Of a DNA stretch of 64,000 nucleotides, positions 20,940-31,216 are shown piece after piece. Every line of letters begins with the position of its first letter. The first letter of the stretch is position 1. Origin of the DNA: CAVQAH01 sp963784195 (lineage in GTDB: Bacteria > Acidobacteriota > Vicinamibacteria > Vicinamibacterales > 2-12-FULL-66-21). The notes beneath the pieces were generated by a model. It was not told where the DNA came from. It saw only the letters and a program-made list of their open reading frames with translations, and made no database searches. The translations under genes and the position numbers were made by a program. The DNA is taken from NCBI GenBank assembly GCA_963784195.1, contig CAWARA010000038.1:36248-100247 (forward strand). Reading direction: 5' to 3'.

Positions 20940-23808
20940 ATGAATCTCCTATCGACTACAGGCATTCGTGCCCGCCTGTTGCAGGGTACGATAGTCCTCC
21001 TCCTCCTCAATAGTCTCTACCTCGCACTCACGGCGAGTCCGACACTCTTCTATTTCGCGAATGTCGTGCTGCACATGGCGCTTGGCCTGGCGCTCGCCGT
21101 CGCGGGCGCCGGGTTGGTGATCCGCGCCTGGCCGCGTCTGAATCTGATGGCGCGCCTCGGATCGCTGGTTCTCGCGATCGGACTGCTCTTCGGCGTAGCG
21201 ATCATGTTCCTCGGCGCCGCCGGTCCGTACCGATGGCTCCTGCCCACACACATCGGGCTGACGATTGTCGGCGGCGGAGCGCTGGCCGCAATCTGGCTGG
21301 TCGGTCTGATGCGTCGTGCGGACAGAGGGACCCGGGTTGCGGTCGGTGCGGCAGCGGTCTTCGTCTGCCTGACTGCGCTGGCGTCGATCGGTGCCGGCGC
21401 GTTTCGAGAATCCAGCGCAAAGGTGAAGTACCGCATCGAGAACCCTATCGTGGTGCCCGCATCGATGAACGAGGAGGGACGCGGTCCCACGAGCCCCTTC
21501 TTCCCGTCGTCGGCCGATACCAACGTGCGGGGGATCATCCCCGCGAACTTCTTCATGACCAGCGAGAGCTGCGGCCGATGCCACACGGACATCTACAAGG
21601 AGTGGAACTCGTCGGCGCATCACTTCTCGTCGTTCAACAACCAGTGGTATCGCAAGTCGATCGAGTACATGCAGGACGTGGTCGGCACGCAGCCGTCGAA
21701 ATGGTGCGCCGGCTGCCACGATCATGCCGTCTTCTTCAACGGCCGGTTCGAGCGCCCCATCAAGGAGCAGATCGACACGCCCGAAGCGCAGGCGGGACTG
21801 GGTTGCACGTCGTGCCACTCGATCACGCGTGTGGGCAGCACCATGGGGCAGGGCGACTTCGAGATCGAGTATCCGCCCATGCACGACCTCGCGGCGAGCG
21901 ACAACCGCTTCCTCCGGTTCATGCACGACAAGCTGACGTTCATCGATCCCGAGCCGCATCGTCAGGTGTTCATGAAGCCGTTCCATCGGGAGCAGACCGC
22001 GGAGTTCTGTTCGAGCTGCCACAAGGTGCATCTTGATGTGCCGGTGAACGGCTATCGATGGTTCCGCGGCTTCAACGACTATGACAACTGGCAGGCGTCA
22101 GGTGTCTCGGGCCAGGGCGCCCGGTCGTTCTACTACCCGGCCAAGGCCCAGAAGTGTGCCGACTGCCACATGCCGCTCGTGCCGTCCCGCGACCCGGCTG
22201 CGAAGAACGGCTTCATCAAGTCGCATCGGTTCCCGGCGGCAAACACAGCCCTCCCGTTCGTGAACAAGGACGCCGAGCAACTCAAAGCCGTGCAGGACTT
22301 CCTTCGCGATGGCCAGGTCTCGGTCGACATCTTCGGCATCGTCCGCGCCGATGAGCCCGTCGGGCAGCCGGTGGCGAGCGGGAAAGCGTCGGAGCCGCGC
22401 ATTGCCAGCACGTTTGCGATCGGCGAAGAGTCCAGCAGCTTTGGCGCGCAACAGAACTATCTCACTGCCGCCGCCGATGTGATTGCCCCGCTGGACAAAC
22501 TGGATAGCGCGCAGGCGGTGGTACGCCGCGGCGAGTCGGTGCGTGTAGAGGTGGTCGTCCGCACACGGAAGGTTGGCCACTTCTTCCCCGGTGGAACGGT
22601 CGACGCCTTCGACGTCTGGATAGAACTGGAAGCGACGGATGAGAACGGCCGGAAGCTGCTGCACAGCGGATCCATGGCAGACGAGGGAAAGGGGCCCGTC
22701 GAGCCGGGTGCGCACTTCTACCGATCCCTGCTGCTCGATGAGCACGGCAACCCGATCAACAAAAGGAATGCGTGGGCGGCGCGGTCCGTGGCCTACGTGC
22801 GCCTCATCCCTCCCGGCGCGGCCGACACCGTGCACTATCGATTGCTGATTCCGCCGGACGCCGGCAATCGCATTCACCTCAAGGCAAAGGTCAACTATCG
22901 CAAGTTCGCCTGGTGGAACACACAGTGGGCCTTCGCGGGGATCCGCGATCCCCAGCAACCGTCGGTACTCGCTCGCGCCGGGACACGACGACGGGAAGTG
23001 GGTGTTCGCGGGGAGCACAGCGAACGTTTCAGGTCAGGTCAAGGCGATCCCGGATATTCCGACGACGGTCATGGCCGAGAGCCAGGCGACACTCAACGTC
23101 ATCGACGCCAGCGCGCCCTTGCCGCCACCGCAGCCCGTGATGAATCCGCAGGTTCGTGAGCGCTGGAACGACTACGGCATCGGGCTGTTGCTGCAAGGTG
23201 ACATCCGAGGTGCCGAGGCCGCGTTCCTGAAAGTAACCAGGATGGATCCGGCGTATGCGGACGGCTGGGTGAACGTCGCAAGGGCACGGATTCAGGAAGG
23301 CAATATGCCGGCCGCAGAGGAGATGCTGCGGAAGGCACTCGAGATCGATCCGAAGCTCGCGAAGACGCACTTCTTCCTGGGGACGGCGCTCAAGAGCCTT
23401 GGTCGCTACGACGAGGCGCTCGGCCACCTGCGAGAAGCGGCGGCGCTCTATCCGCGCGACCGCGTCGTGCGCAACCAGTTGGGCCGCGTGTTGTTCCTGA
23501 AGCGTCAGTACGCGGCGGCGATTGACGAATTCAAGCAAGTACTCTCGATCGATCCCGAAGATCTTCAGGCGCACTACAACCTGATGCTCTCGTATCAGGG
23601 TCTCGGCGATGCGGCGAGCGCCGAACGGGAGCGTGTGCTCTACACACGCTTCAAGGCGGACGAGTCGTCGCAGGCGATCACCGGTCCCTATCGTCAGCTG
23701 CACGAGCACGACAACAACGAGCGGCAACAGATCCACGAACATCGCACCACCGCGCCGGTGCCGCAAGGGAAGACGACGACTGCTTCCTCGAGGCCGCTCC
23801 CACGATGA
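20940..23808 (+). CDS. Membrane multiheme cytochrome c fused to TPR repeats, one frameshift
   Basis: About 955 residues. Residues 1-155 contain several membrane helices (LLQGTIVLLLLNSLYLAL, VVLHMALGLALAVAGAGLVI and more). A periplasmic multiheme cytochrome c554-like domain follows with five CxxCH motifs near residues 211, 256, 289, 357 and 406. After a beta-rich section (about 500-690) the frame changes at 22964-22968, where removing one G before GTAC restores PSYSLAPGHDDGKW. The protein then continues into TPR repeats (WVNVARARIQEGNMPAAEEM) to 23808. It probably passes electrons across the periplasm; the TPR part may bind a partner. The stop overlaps the start of the CRTAC1 gene (ATGA), so the two are translationally coupled. 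Confidence 0.82.
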
Positions 23809-25530
23809 TCACCCTCGCGTCAGCGTGGCCGCGCCCGGTTGTGATGGCACTCGTGTTGTGGGCGGGCGCATACGCCGGCGCCGGTGCGCGCCAGGCGAAC
23901 GGGAGCGCGCCGGATCCGGCCGGCCCGGTGTTCACGGACGTGACGTCCGCCGCCGGCATTCGCTTCCGGCACAACAACGGCGCGTTCGGCAAGAAGTACC
24001 TTCCGGAGACGCTCGGTTCGGGATGCGCCTTTCTCGACTACGACGGCGATGGGTGGCAGGACATTCTGCTCATCAACTCGAAGAATTTTCCCGGACGTTC
24101 CGGAGCGCCCACCCATCCTGCGCTCTACAAGAACAACGGGAACGGGACGTTTTCCGACGTGACGAAGCAGGCAGGACTGGCGGTCGAGTTGTATGGCTTC
24201 GGCGTCGCGGCGGCGGATTTCGACAACGACGGCCGCACGGACATCTATATCACCGCCCTTGGCCCGAACCGGCTGTTCAAAAACGCCGGTGGCCGCTTCG
24301 TCGACGTGACGGCACGCGCCGGTGTGGGCGACCCGGGTTTCTCGACCAGCGCCATGTGGTTCGACTACGACCGCGACGGACGCCTCGACCTGTTCGTGGC
24401 CAACTATGTCGAGTGGTCCGAAGACCGCGATCTGTTCTGCACGCTCGATGGCAAGACGAAGTCGGTACTGCACGCCGGAGTCGTACAAAGGTCAGAGCTC
24501 TTCGCTGTACCGCAACAAAGGTGACGGGACGTTCGAGAACGTGACCAGCGCCGCCGGCCTCCACGATCCGACCTCGAAGGCACTCGGTGTTGCGCTCCTC
24601 GACTACGACAGCGACGGCCAGCCGGATCTGTTCGTGGCCAACGACACGCAGCCGAACCGCCTCTATCGCAACCGCGGGAACGGCACGTTCGTGGACGTGG
24701 GTATGACGGCGGGCGTCGCGTTCAATGAGGCGGGAGTTGCGCGCGCCGGCATGGGTGTCGACGCGGCCGACTACGACGGATCGGGCCGTCCGAGCCTCGT
24801 CATCGGGAACTTCTCGAACGAGATGATGGCGCTGTACTCCAACGAAGGAAATGGACTCTTCATCGACGAAGCGCCAGCATCGACCATCGGGAAGGTGTCG
24901 CTCCTCACGCTGACGTTTGCCTGCTTCTTCTTCGACTACGATCTCGACGGGCTCCTCGATATCTTCGCCGTCAACGGACATGTGGCCGACGACATCAGCA
25001 GGGTGCAGCCCAAGGTCACCTACGCGCAGTCGCCGAATCTGTTCAGGAACCGCGGGGCGAAGAAGTTCGACGTGGTGACGAGCGCGCTTGGTCCAGACCT
25101 GCAGAAGCCGATCGTCGGCCGAGGCGCCGCTTATGGTGACTACGACAACGACGGCGACGCGGATCTCTTGATCACGTCCAACAACGGGCCCGCAAGGCTG
25201 TTCCGCAACGACGGCGGCAACCGCAATCAGGCTCTTCGCGTGCAGGCGCGCGGCATCGCCTCCAACCGTGATGCCATCGGGTCACGCGTCGAGATCACAC
25301 TGGACGATGGCAGAAAGCCGTGGAAAGTGGTGAAGACCGGCTCGAGCTACTGCTCGCAGAGCGAGCTGCCGCTGACGTTCGGCCTCGGCCGATCCGGCAA
25401 GGTGACCGCCATCCAGATCACCTGGCCGAACGGCCGTTCCGAGACGGCGCGCGAGATCGGCTCGAACCGCAGCGTGACGTTCGAAGAGGGAAAGGGTATC
25501 GTCCGCAACGTGCCACTCGGGTCACGATGA
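23805..25530 (+). CDS. CRTAC1-like FG-GAP/VCBS and UnbV-ASPIC protein, one frameshift
   Basis: About 574 residues with a signal segment (VVMALVLWAGAYAGAGA). Propeller loops DYDGDGWQDILLINS, DFDNDGRTDIYITA, DYDRDGRLDLFVANY, DYDSDGQPDLFVAND and DYDNDGDADLLITSN are followed by a C-terminal UnbV/ASPIC domain (KTGSSYCSQSELPLTFGLG, ITWPNGRSE). The frame changes at 24464-24468. Removing one G before GTAC gives KTKSYCTPESYKGQSSSLY, with a cysteine pair where other members have their GIPVxCGP loop. It starts inside the stop of the cytochrome-TPR gene and ends directly next to the following TPR-CRTAC1 start, so all three are probably made as one set. The function is unknown. Confidence 0.83.
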
Positions 25531-28500
25531 ATGCTTCGCCCGCTCTGCGCTCTTCTTCTGGCACTCGTCGCTCTCGTCGGATCGGTCCCACCGCGGCAAC
25601 CGCAGCAGGATGCACGTGAGCGCGCGTATCGCGCCAACAATCTGGGCGTGGCTCTGCTGGAGCAGTACCTGTACGACGAAGCGGTGGCGTCGTTTCAGCG
25701 TGCGCTCGAACTGTACCCAGGCCTGCACATCGCGCAGCTGAACGCCGCTGTTGCGCTCTTCTACGCCGGGAAACCCGACGAAGCGCTGAAGGCGGCGCGC
25801 GATGCGGCAGGACGCTTGCCGGCGCTTCCACATCCGCACTACGTGATTGGTCTCGCAGCTCGGGCGAACGGGCAGGTGGGCGATGCTGCCACGGCCTTCG
25901 ACGCGGTGCTGCGGATGGATCCGTCCGATGCGGGCAGCCTGATCAATCTCGGGCAGATCCAACTGCAGCAGCGTCAGTTCACCGAGGCCATCGCATCGTT
26001 CAAACGGGCGCTCACCGCCGAAGCGTTCAACGCGACCGCCGCCTACGGGCTCGCCACCGCGCTGACCCGATCGGGGCAAGCCGAAGAGGCGGCGCGAACG
26101 ATGAAGCAGTTTGAAACGCTGCGCGACGCGCCGTACGCTGTCACGTACTCGCAGGCATACCTGCAGCAGGGCAAGTACGGAGAGGCCCTGGCTTCGACCG
26201 GCGCTGAACCTGAACTGGTCGATCCAGGGTCGCCGAAGGTCAGGTTCGTCGATAGCACGAAGGAGCGTCTCCCCGACCAGCAGGTGGCTGCAACGGGCGC
26301 CGTATCATCCGCCGGCGGTGTCGTCCTGGCCGATTTCGACGGGGACGGAGATCTGGACGCGTTTGCGACCAGCGGTGCGGCCCCTGGGCAGCGGCTCTAT
26401 ACCAACGACGCGGGCAGGTTCACAGACGCGACGTCCCGTGCGTCCGTGGCCGCACGTCAGGGAGGGGCAGCGGCGGCCGTCGCAGGCGACTACGACAACG
26501 ACAACGATCCGGATTTGCTCCTCCTGCGGCAGGGCGGGGTCCAGCTTCTACGGCTGGGATCCGGCGGCGTCTTCGAGGACGTGACGGAGGCGGCAGGCAT
26601 TCGTGGATCGCCAGCTGCAGCCGTGTCGGCGGCGTTCGTCGACGTCGATCACGATGGCGATCTCGACATCTTCATCGCCGGAGGGGCGGTCGCGCCTCCG
26701 GGAGAGTCGCGACCCGCGCCAAACCAGCTGCTCCGAAACAACGGCAACGGGACGTTCCAGGACACGACGCGCGACGCAGGCCTCCTCGATGGCGCGCTCC
26801 GCGGCATCGCCGTCGCGCCGACAGACTTCGACAACCGCCGCGACATCGATCTGCTCGTGATCGGTTCATCCGGTCCGCCGCGGTTGTTCAAGAACATGCG
26901 GGACGGAACGTTCGCGGATGCTGCAAGCGAGGCAGGTTTACCACAGGCCGCAGCGTACAGCGCGCTGGCGGCGGCGGACGTCGACAAGGACGGCTACACG
27001 GATTTTCTCCTTGGACGCGCCGATGCGACCGGCATCTTCGTGCAAAGCGACGGTCAGGGCCGATTCCGCCAGAGCGATCGCACCGACGTGGCTGCAGGGG
27101 TCACGGCGGCTCTGTTCATCGATTACGACAACGATGGGCTGCTGGATCTGATCACGGCCGCGCGCCGCACCGTACGGCTGTCGAGAAATCTCGGGAGCCG
27201 CTGGTCCGACGAGACGCAAAGCTCCGGGTTCGCCGCGCTCGCCGCCGGGTTGCCCGCGGACGTCGCAGCCCTGTCGTTCGGTGACCTCGATCGCGACGGC
27301 GATCTCGATGGCCTGGTGCTGCTGGCCAACGGCGCGCTCTCATACTGGCGCAATGAGGGCGGGAACACGAATCGGGCCATTCAAGTCCGACTCGTTGGAC
27401 GCGTCAGCAATCGTCTCGGTGTCGGGTCGAAAGTCGAGGTGCGCGCCGGCAGTCTGCGGCAACGTGTGGAGACTGCCGCCGTCGCGCCAGCACTCGGTCC
27501 GGCTGAGGCTACCTTCGGTCTGGGCGGCCGTCAGGCGGCGGATGTCGTGCGCGTGATCTGGCCGTCCGGAACGCTTCAGGCGGAGACGGACGTCAGTGCC
27601 GCAACGACCGTGACCGAGCTCGATCGCAAGCCGTCGTCATGCCCGTACCTGTATGTCTGGAACGGATCGCGATTCGAATTCCTGACGGACTTCCTTGGCG
27701 GTGGCGAGATCGGATACTGGAGCGGTCCCGGCGCGTGGAATATTCCGGATTCCGACGAGTACGTGCGGATCCCCCCAGGCCTGCTCCAGCCGCGCGGCTC
27801 CCGCTACGAGCTGCGCGTCACGAACGAGCTCGAGGAAGCGCTGTTCATCGACCATCTTCAGCTGGTCGCCATCGATCATGACGAAAACGTGGACGTCTTT
27901 CCGTACGAGGGCCTGGGTGCGCCGAACGCGGGACACTTTCCGCCCGCGACCGTGCGCGGCGCCCGCCCGCTCGTCGCGGCAGTGGACGAGCGTGGCCGCG
28001 ATGTCTCCGACCGACTCACCGCCCTCGATCGTCGATACGTCGACGGCTTCCGGACTCTCGACATACGCGGTTACGCCGAGCCGCACGATCTCCATCTGGA
28101 CATCGGGCCAGGAGAGGTCGGCGTCGTCCTGCTGGCGACCGGCTGGACGTCCTATGCGTTTTCGAGTGACAACGTCGCCGCTCACCATCGAGGGCTGAAG
28201 CTCGAACCCCCGGTGCTCGAGGTGCGCTCCCGGTCCGGCGCGTGGCGTCACGTGGGAAGCATCGGCATACCGGTCGGCCGTCCGCAGACAATCGTGGTGG
28301 ATCTCGCCAGCAAGCTTCGTCCCGGCGAGCGCGAGCTGCGAATCAGAACCAACATGCGGATCTACTGGGATCAGATTCTCGTGGACAGATCCGGTGGCGG
28401 CCTGGAGACGACGATGACCCGGCTCGATCCAGTAGAGGCGGACCTCCGGGGGCGCGGCTTCTCGCTCGAGATCGCGCCCGATCCCCTGCAGCCATCGCGA

Positions 28501-28926
28501 TACGACTACGATCGGGCGACCCGCGTGTCGCCGTGGAAAACGATGGTCGGGCGCTACACGCGCGAAGGGGACGTGCGCGAGCTGCTGACGAAGGTCGACG
28601 ACATGTTCGTCATCTCGCGGCCGGGGGACGAAGTCGCCTTGGTATTCGATGGTGCGGCTCTGCCACCGCTCGTTCCCGGCCGGCGACGCACGTTCATGCT
28701 CGCGGCCGACGGGTTCAGCAAGGAGATGGACATCGCCTCCGCCAGCCCGCATACGGTAGAGCCGCTGCCATTCCACGCGATGCGGAGTTACCCCTACGGC
28801 CCCGGCGAGCGGTATCCGGTCACCGCCGCTCACACGGACTACCGCAGCCGCTACAATTCACGCATTGTCTCGAAGCCGCTGCCGCCGATCGAGAGCAGTC
28901 AAACAGCCGTAGTCCGTAGTCCGTAG
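25531..28926 (+). CDS. TPR - FG-GAP/UnbV-ASPIC fusion with extra C-terminal domain
   Basis: An intact 1131-residue protein starting immediately after the previous stop. A signal segment (LLALVALVGSVPP) is followed by about six TPR units (residues 25-230), then propeller repeats (DFDGDGDLDAFATSG, DVDHDGDLDIFIAGG, DYDNDGLLDLITAAR, DLDRDGDLDGLVLL) and a UnbV/ASPIC domain near 610-690. After that comes an unusual beta-rich region of about 430 residues beginning CPYLYVWNGSRFEFLTDF, which I do not recognise as a named domain. It merges in one chain the two partners that are separate genes elsewhere in the window. The last codons and the stop lie inside the heptamer repeat, so the natural C-terminus may have been altered by the repeat. 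Confidence 0.85.
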   Translation: MLRPLCALLLALVALVGSVPPRQPQQDARERAYRANNLGVALLEQYLYDEAVASFQRALELYPGLHIAQLNAAVALFYAGKPDEALKAARDAAGRLPALPHPHYVIGLAARANGQVGDAATAFDAVLRMDPSDAGSLINLGQIQLQQRQFTEAIASFKRALTAEAFNATAAYGLATALTRSGQAEEAARTMKQFETLRDAPYAVTYSQAYLQQGKYGEALASTGAEPELVDPGSPKVRFVDSTKERLPDQQVAATGAVSSAGGVVLADFDGDGDLDAFATSGAAPGQRLYTNDAGRFTDATSRASVAARQGGAAAAVAGDYDNDNDPDLLLLRQGGVQLLRLGSGGVFEDVTEAAGIRGSPAAAVSAAFVDVDHDGDLDIFIAGGAVAPPGESRPAPNQLLRNNGNGTFQDTTRDAGLLDGALRGIAVAPTDFDNRRDIDLLVIGSSGPPRLFKNMRDGTFADAASEAGLPQAAAYSALAAADVDKDGYTDFLLGRADATGIFVQSDGQGRFRQSDRTDVAAGVTAALFIDYDNDGLLDLITAARRTVRLSRNLGSRWSDETQSSGFAALAAGLPADVAALSFGDLDRDGDLDGLVLLANGALSYWRNEGGNTNRAIQVRLVGRVSNRLGVGSKVEVRAGSLRQRVETAAVAPALGPAEATFGLGGRQAADVVRVIWPSGTLQAETDVSAATTVTELDRKPSSCPYLYVWNGSRFEFLTDFLGGGEIGYWSGPGAWNIPDSDEYVRIPPGLLQPRGSRYELRVTNELEEALFIDHLQLVAIDHDENVDVFPYEGLGAPNAGHFPPATVRGARPLVAAVDERGRDVSDRLTALDRRYVDGFRTLDIRGYAEPHDLHLDIGPGEVGVVLLATGWTSYAFSSDNVAAHHRGLKLEPPVLEVRSRSGAWRHVGSIGIPVGRPQTIVVDLASKLRPGERELRIRTNMRIYWDQILVDRSGGGLETTMTRLDPVEADLRGRGFSLEIAPDPLQPSRYDYDRATRVSPWKTMVGRYTREGDVRELLTKVDDMFVISRPGDEVALVFDGAALPPLVPGRRRTFMLAADGFSKEMDIASASPHTVEPLPFHAMRSYPYGPGERYPVTAAHTDYRSRYNSRIVSKPLPPIESSQTAVVRSP

Positions 28927-28978
28927 TCCGTAGTCCGTGGTTCGGCGAGACACGGACCACGAACCACGGACCACGGCT
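28912..28978. repeat. Intergenic heptamer repeat hairpin, copy 2
   Basis: The same CGTAGTC-type 7-mer series and GTGGTTCG/CGAACCAC arms as at 8071-8147, with a shorter loop. It again supplies the stop codon of the upstream gene (TAG at 28924-28926) and fills most of the gap before the nitrilase start at 29001. Confidence 0.8.
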
Positions 28979-29000
28979 CTGAACATCTTCTATAAAAACG

Positions 29001-30030
29001 ATGACGACGCTTCGCTACGCAGCCGCAGCCTGTCAGACTGACCTGCCCAATCCGCTCGATCGCCGGCAGATGGTGGCGAACACGGACCGCATGCTCGCCA
29101 TGGTCGACGCTGCGGTGGCTGGCAGCGCACCCTTCCTGCCGGTGCGCCTCGTGGTCTTCCCGGAGTTCGCGCATGCCGCCCCTGTGTTCGCGTCAGTGGG
29201 CGAGCTGATGGACCGTCTGGCGGTGCCGGTGCCGAACGAGCACACCGATCGTCTTTGGCAAAAGGCCAGGGAGCACGGGATCTACATCCAGAGCGGATCG
29301 ATGATCGAGCTGGATCCGAGATGGCCCGATGTCGTGTTCAACACGACCTGCTTGATCGGGCCCGAGGGGATCCTTTCCAGGTATCGCAAGGTGAATACGT
29401 GGATCCCGTATGAAGTCCACGCAAGCCCGCACGATCTCGCTGGGTACGACGAGCCGCTCTTTCCGGTGGCGGATACGCCCATCGGCCGTCTCGGATGCGC
29501 GATCTGTTACGACTGGTTGTTTCCGGAAGCGCTTCAGGCAGCTGACAGCGAACGGTGCCGAAGTGCTGATTCGCGTGTCCGCGTACATGGATCCGTGGGG
29601 CGCCACCGAACCAATGAACTGGTGGACGCTGGTGAACCGCGCCCGCGCGCTCGAGAACACCGCTTACGTGGTGGCTGCCAACCAGGGGGCCAGCCTGCGG
29701 CACTATCCGCCGTACTCGTGGCCCGGCGGCAGTCAGATCGTGGACTTCGACGGTCGTCTGCTCGCTGAAGCCTCGCCCGGCCCCGGCGAGCGGATCGTCG
29801 TCGCGCCCATCGACATCGGTGCCGTGCGTCACGAACGTGAGACGCGACTTGGCCACCACATGCTGGCGCACCTGCGAACCGAAGCCTATCCGGTGTATGC
29901 GCAGCACCGCTATCCGCCCGCGGGCCACCAGACCGGGGCGGCGTCGTACGAGCGCAACGTCGAGTTGATCAGCCAGGCCAAGAACGGTGTGGAGGCGAAC
30001 CATGGAACCCATGTTCCTGCCAGACGTTGA
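29001..30030 (+). CDS. Nitrilase-superfamily carbon-nitrogen hydrolase, one frameshift
   Basis: About 343 residues, cytoplasmic. The Glu-Lys-Cys triad of the superfamily is visible: E in VVFPEFAH, K in SRYRKVNTW and C in GCAICYDWLFPEAL. The frame changes near 29534-29537; removing one T gives PEALRQLTANGAEVLIRVSAY and restores the family sequence through to 30030. The enzyme hydrolyses an amide or nitrile; formamidase/aliphatic amidase-like and N-carbamoyl hydrolases are the closest impression, but the substrate cannot be fixed. Its 3' end overlaps the start of the AhpD-like gene by 29 nt in another frame, so the two genes are expected to be co-translated. Confidence 0.83.
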
Positions 30031-30598
30031 GGAAAACCCGCAGCCCAGCCCGTATCGCGACTTGATCGCGGCGATGCGTCAGCAAGGTGCCGAATATCCG
30101 CAGATCTGGCATCTCTTCGCTTATCTGCCGTCGGCTACTGTCCACCTCGCGCGATTCACGCAGGAGATCCTTCGAGGCCCCTCACCCCTCAGCCCTGGCA
30201 TGCGAGAGCTGATTGCGGCGTACACGTCGAAGCGAAATGCATGCCCGTTTTGAATCGAGTCTCACGCCGCAGTTGCGGCGGAGCTGCTCGGAGACGAGCG
30301 TTTGGTCCAGGGCGTGCTCGCAGACGTCGAGTCGTCGGGATTGGACGATCGGCACAAGGCGCTGTTCCGATTCATCGACAAGGTGAATCACGATTCGCCG
30401 CGGATCGTTCCGTCGGATTTCCACGCGCTGCGTGAGTCGGGATGGAGCGACGAGGCGCTTTACTTCGCAATCACGGTCTGCGCGCTCTTCAACTTCTACA
30501 ACCGCTGGATTGATGCGGCCGGCGTCCACGAGATGTCCCCCGAAGCGCATCGCCTGGGCGGCAAGCGAATGGCGGTCCAGGGCTACGTTCGGAGCTAA
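30002..30598 (+). CDS. AhpD-like peroxidase-related protein, candidate selenoprotein (in-frame TGA at the peroxidatic position)
   Basis: The start at 30002 follows GGAGGCGAACC. The frame is open for 198 codons to 30598 except for one TGA at 30251-30253 (codon 84). Around it the protein reads TSKRNACPF-U-IESHAAVAAELL, which matches the AhpD active-site pattern CxxC-x3-H with Sec in place of the second, peroxidatic cysteine and the histidine at 88. Both sides belong to the carboxymuconolactone decarboxylase/peroxidase-related family, and the frame is the same before and after the TGA, unlike the indel-type interruptions elsewhere in this window. A GC-rich hairpin with a GU-containing loop begins 11 nt past the TGA. 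AhpD-like selenoproteins with CxxU are a known class. The alternative is a TGC-to-TGA base error or a nonsense mutation; no sel genes are in the window to help decide. Confidence 0.72.
30261..30283 (+). promoter_or_regulatory. SECIS-like hairpin downstream of in-frame TGA
   Basis: CGCCGC (30265-30270) pairs perfectly with GCGGCG (30275-30280) around the loop AGTT. Below this, CTC (30261-30263) pairs with GAG (30281-30283) across a bulged A at 30264. The loop GU starts 18 nt after the TGA, within the distance of about 16-37 nt expected for bacterial SECIS elements, which need a GU in the apical loop. The structure lies inside the coding sequence, as is normal in bacteria. Confidence 0.65.
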
Positions 30599-30602
30599 TC
30601 GT

Positions 30603-30740
30603 ATAACTCCCAACTTCCAATTCCCAACTCCCAAAGGAGAGTCGTTCGAGAGAACAGGGTAAGAGACGTACCAAAAGCTGGTTGGCGCGACTTTTACTAC
30701 GCCCCTTCGAACGGCTTTCCTTTGGGAGTTGGGAGTTGGA
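30603..30740. repeat. Imperfect long inverted repeat built from 7-mers (CCCAACT type)
   Basis: The left arm near 30606-30650 is made of CCCAACT/TCCAATT 7-mers followed by CAAAGGAGAGTCGTTCGAG. The right arm near 30701-30738 reads back as the complement, including CTTTGGGAGTTGGGAGTTGG. About 22 bp of the outer arms match with one mismatch and a weaker match continues inward. The element starts 5 nt after the stop of the AhpD-like gene and could act as a transcription end or be a small non-autonomous mobile unit. Confidence 0.7.
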
Positions 30741-30754
30741 TTACCGTGCACGTA

Positions 30755-31090
30755 GCGGGCGCAGCGCGTGGCTCGCTCCAGACGTCCTCGGCCGGCCAAG
30801 GCCGGCACTGCGTAACCGGCAGCCCTGCCAAGCGATCATCGACTGAGGCACGACGATCTCAGACAGCGGACAGTGCCGCGCACGTGCAGCGACGGGCCTG
30901 GCTTCGGCCGCCGACCGCCGTCGGAGCACGCCGACGCACGGCGAAGCCGGAACGCGACCGGAGCCGATTCCGCGCGGCGACTTCCCACCGTGCGATCCGT
31001 GCCGTTCGGATACCCCCGCCGCATCGGGCGCTGAGGCATATGTCGTCGTGACTATCCTCTAGTCGCCGCGGGAGCGGACGAGTACGAGAC
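30755..31090. repeat. Diverged repeat shared with the IS21-like element at 44-46 kb
   Basis: The stretch 30755-30930 matches the reverse complement of 45900-46095 (for example CCAAGGCCGGCACTGCG at 30796-30812). The following 30935-31075 matches 46085-46222 directly (GATTCCGCGCGGCGA in both). I see no convincing gene here. It looks like an old copy of the right end of the same mobile element. Confidence 0.7.
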
Positions 31091-31216
31091 AGTATGGAAT
31101 GACCGGCTCGCGATCGTAACGTCGTCGTGCTTAGCGCACGCGACAAGGTGGTCTAGTGCCACGGATCGCGGGTTAACGCCGTGCGGCGTCAGAGCCGCAT
31201 ACGAAAGGAGCCGGTC

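Noticed and set aside
30741..31090. Protein-coding gene in the repeat-rich gap
   Set aside because: Short ORFs on both strands are Arg-rich, differ between the repeat copies by frameshifts, and have no ribosome sites or known motifs.
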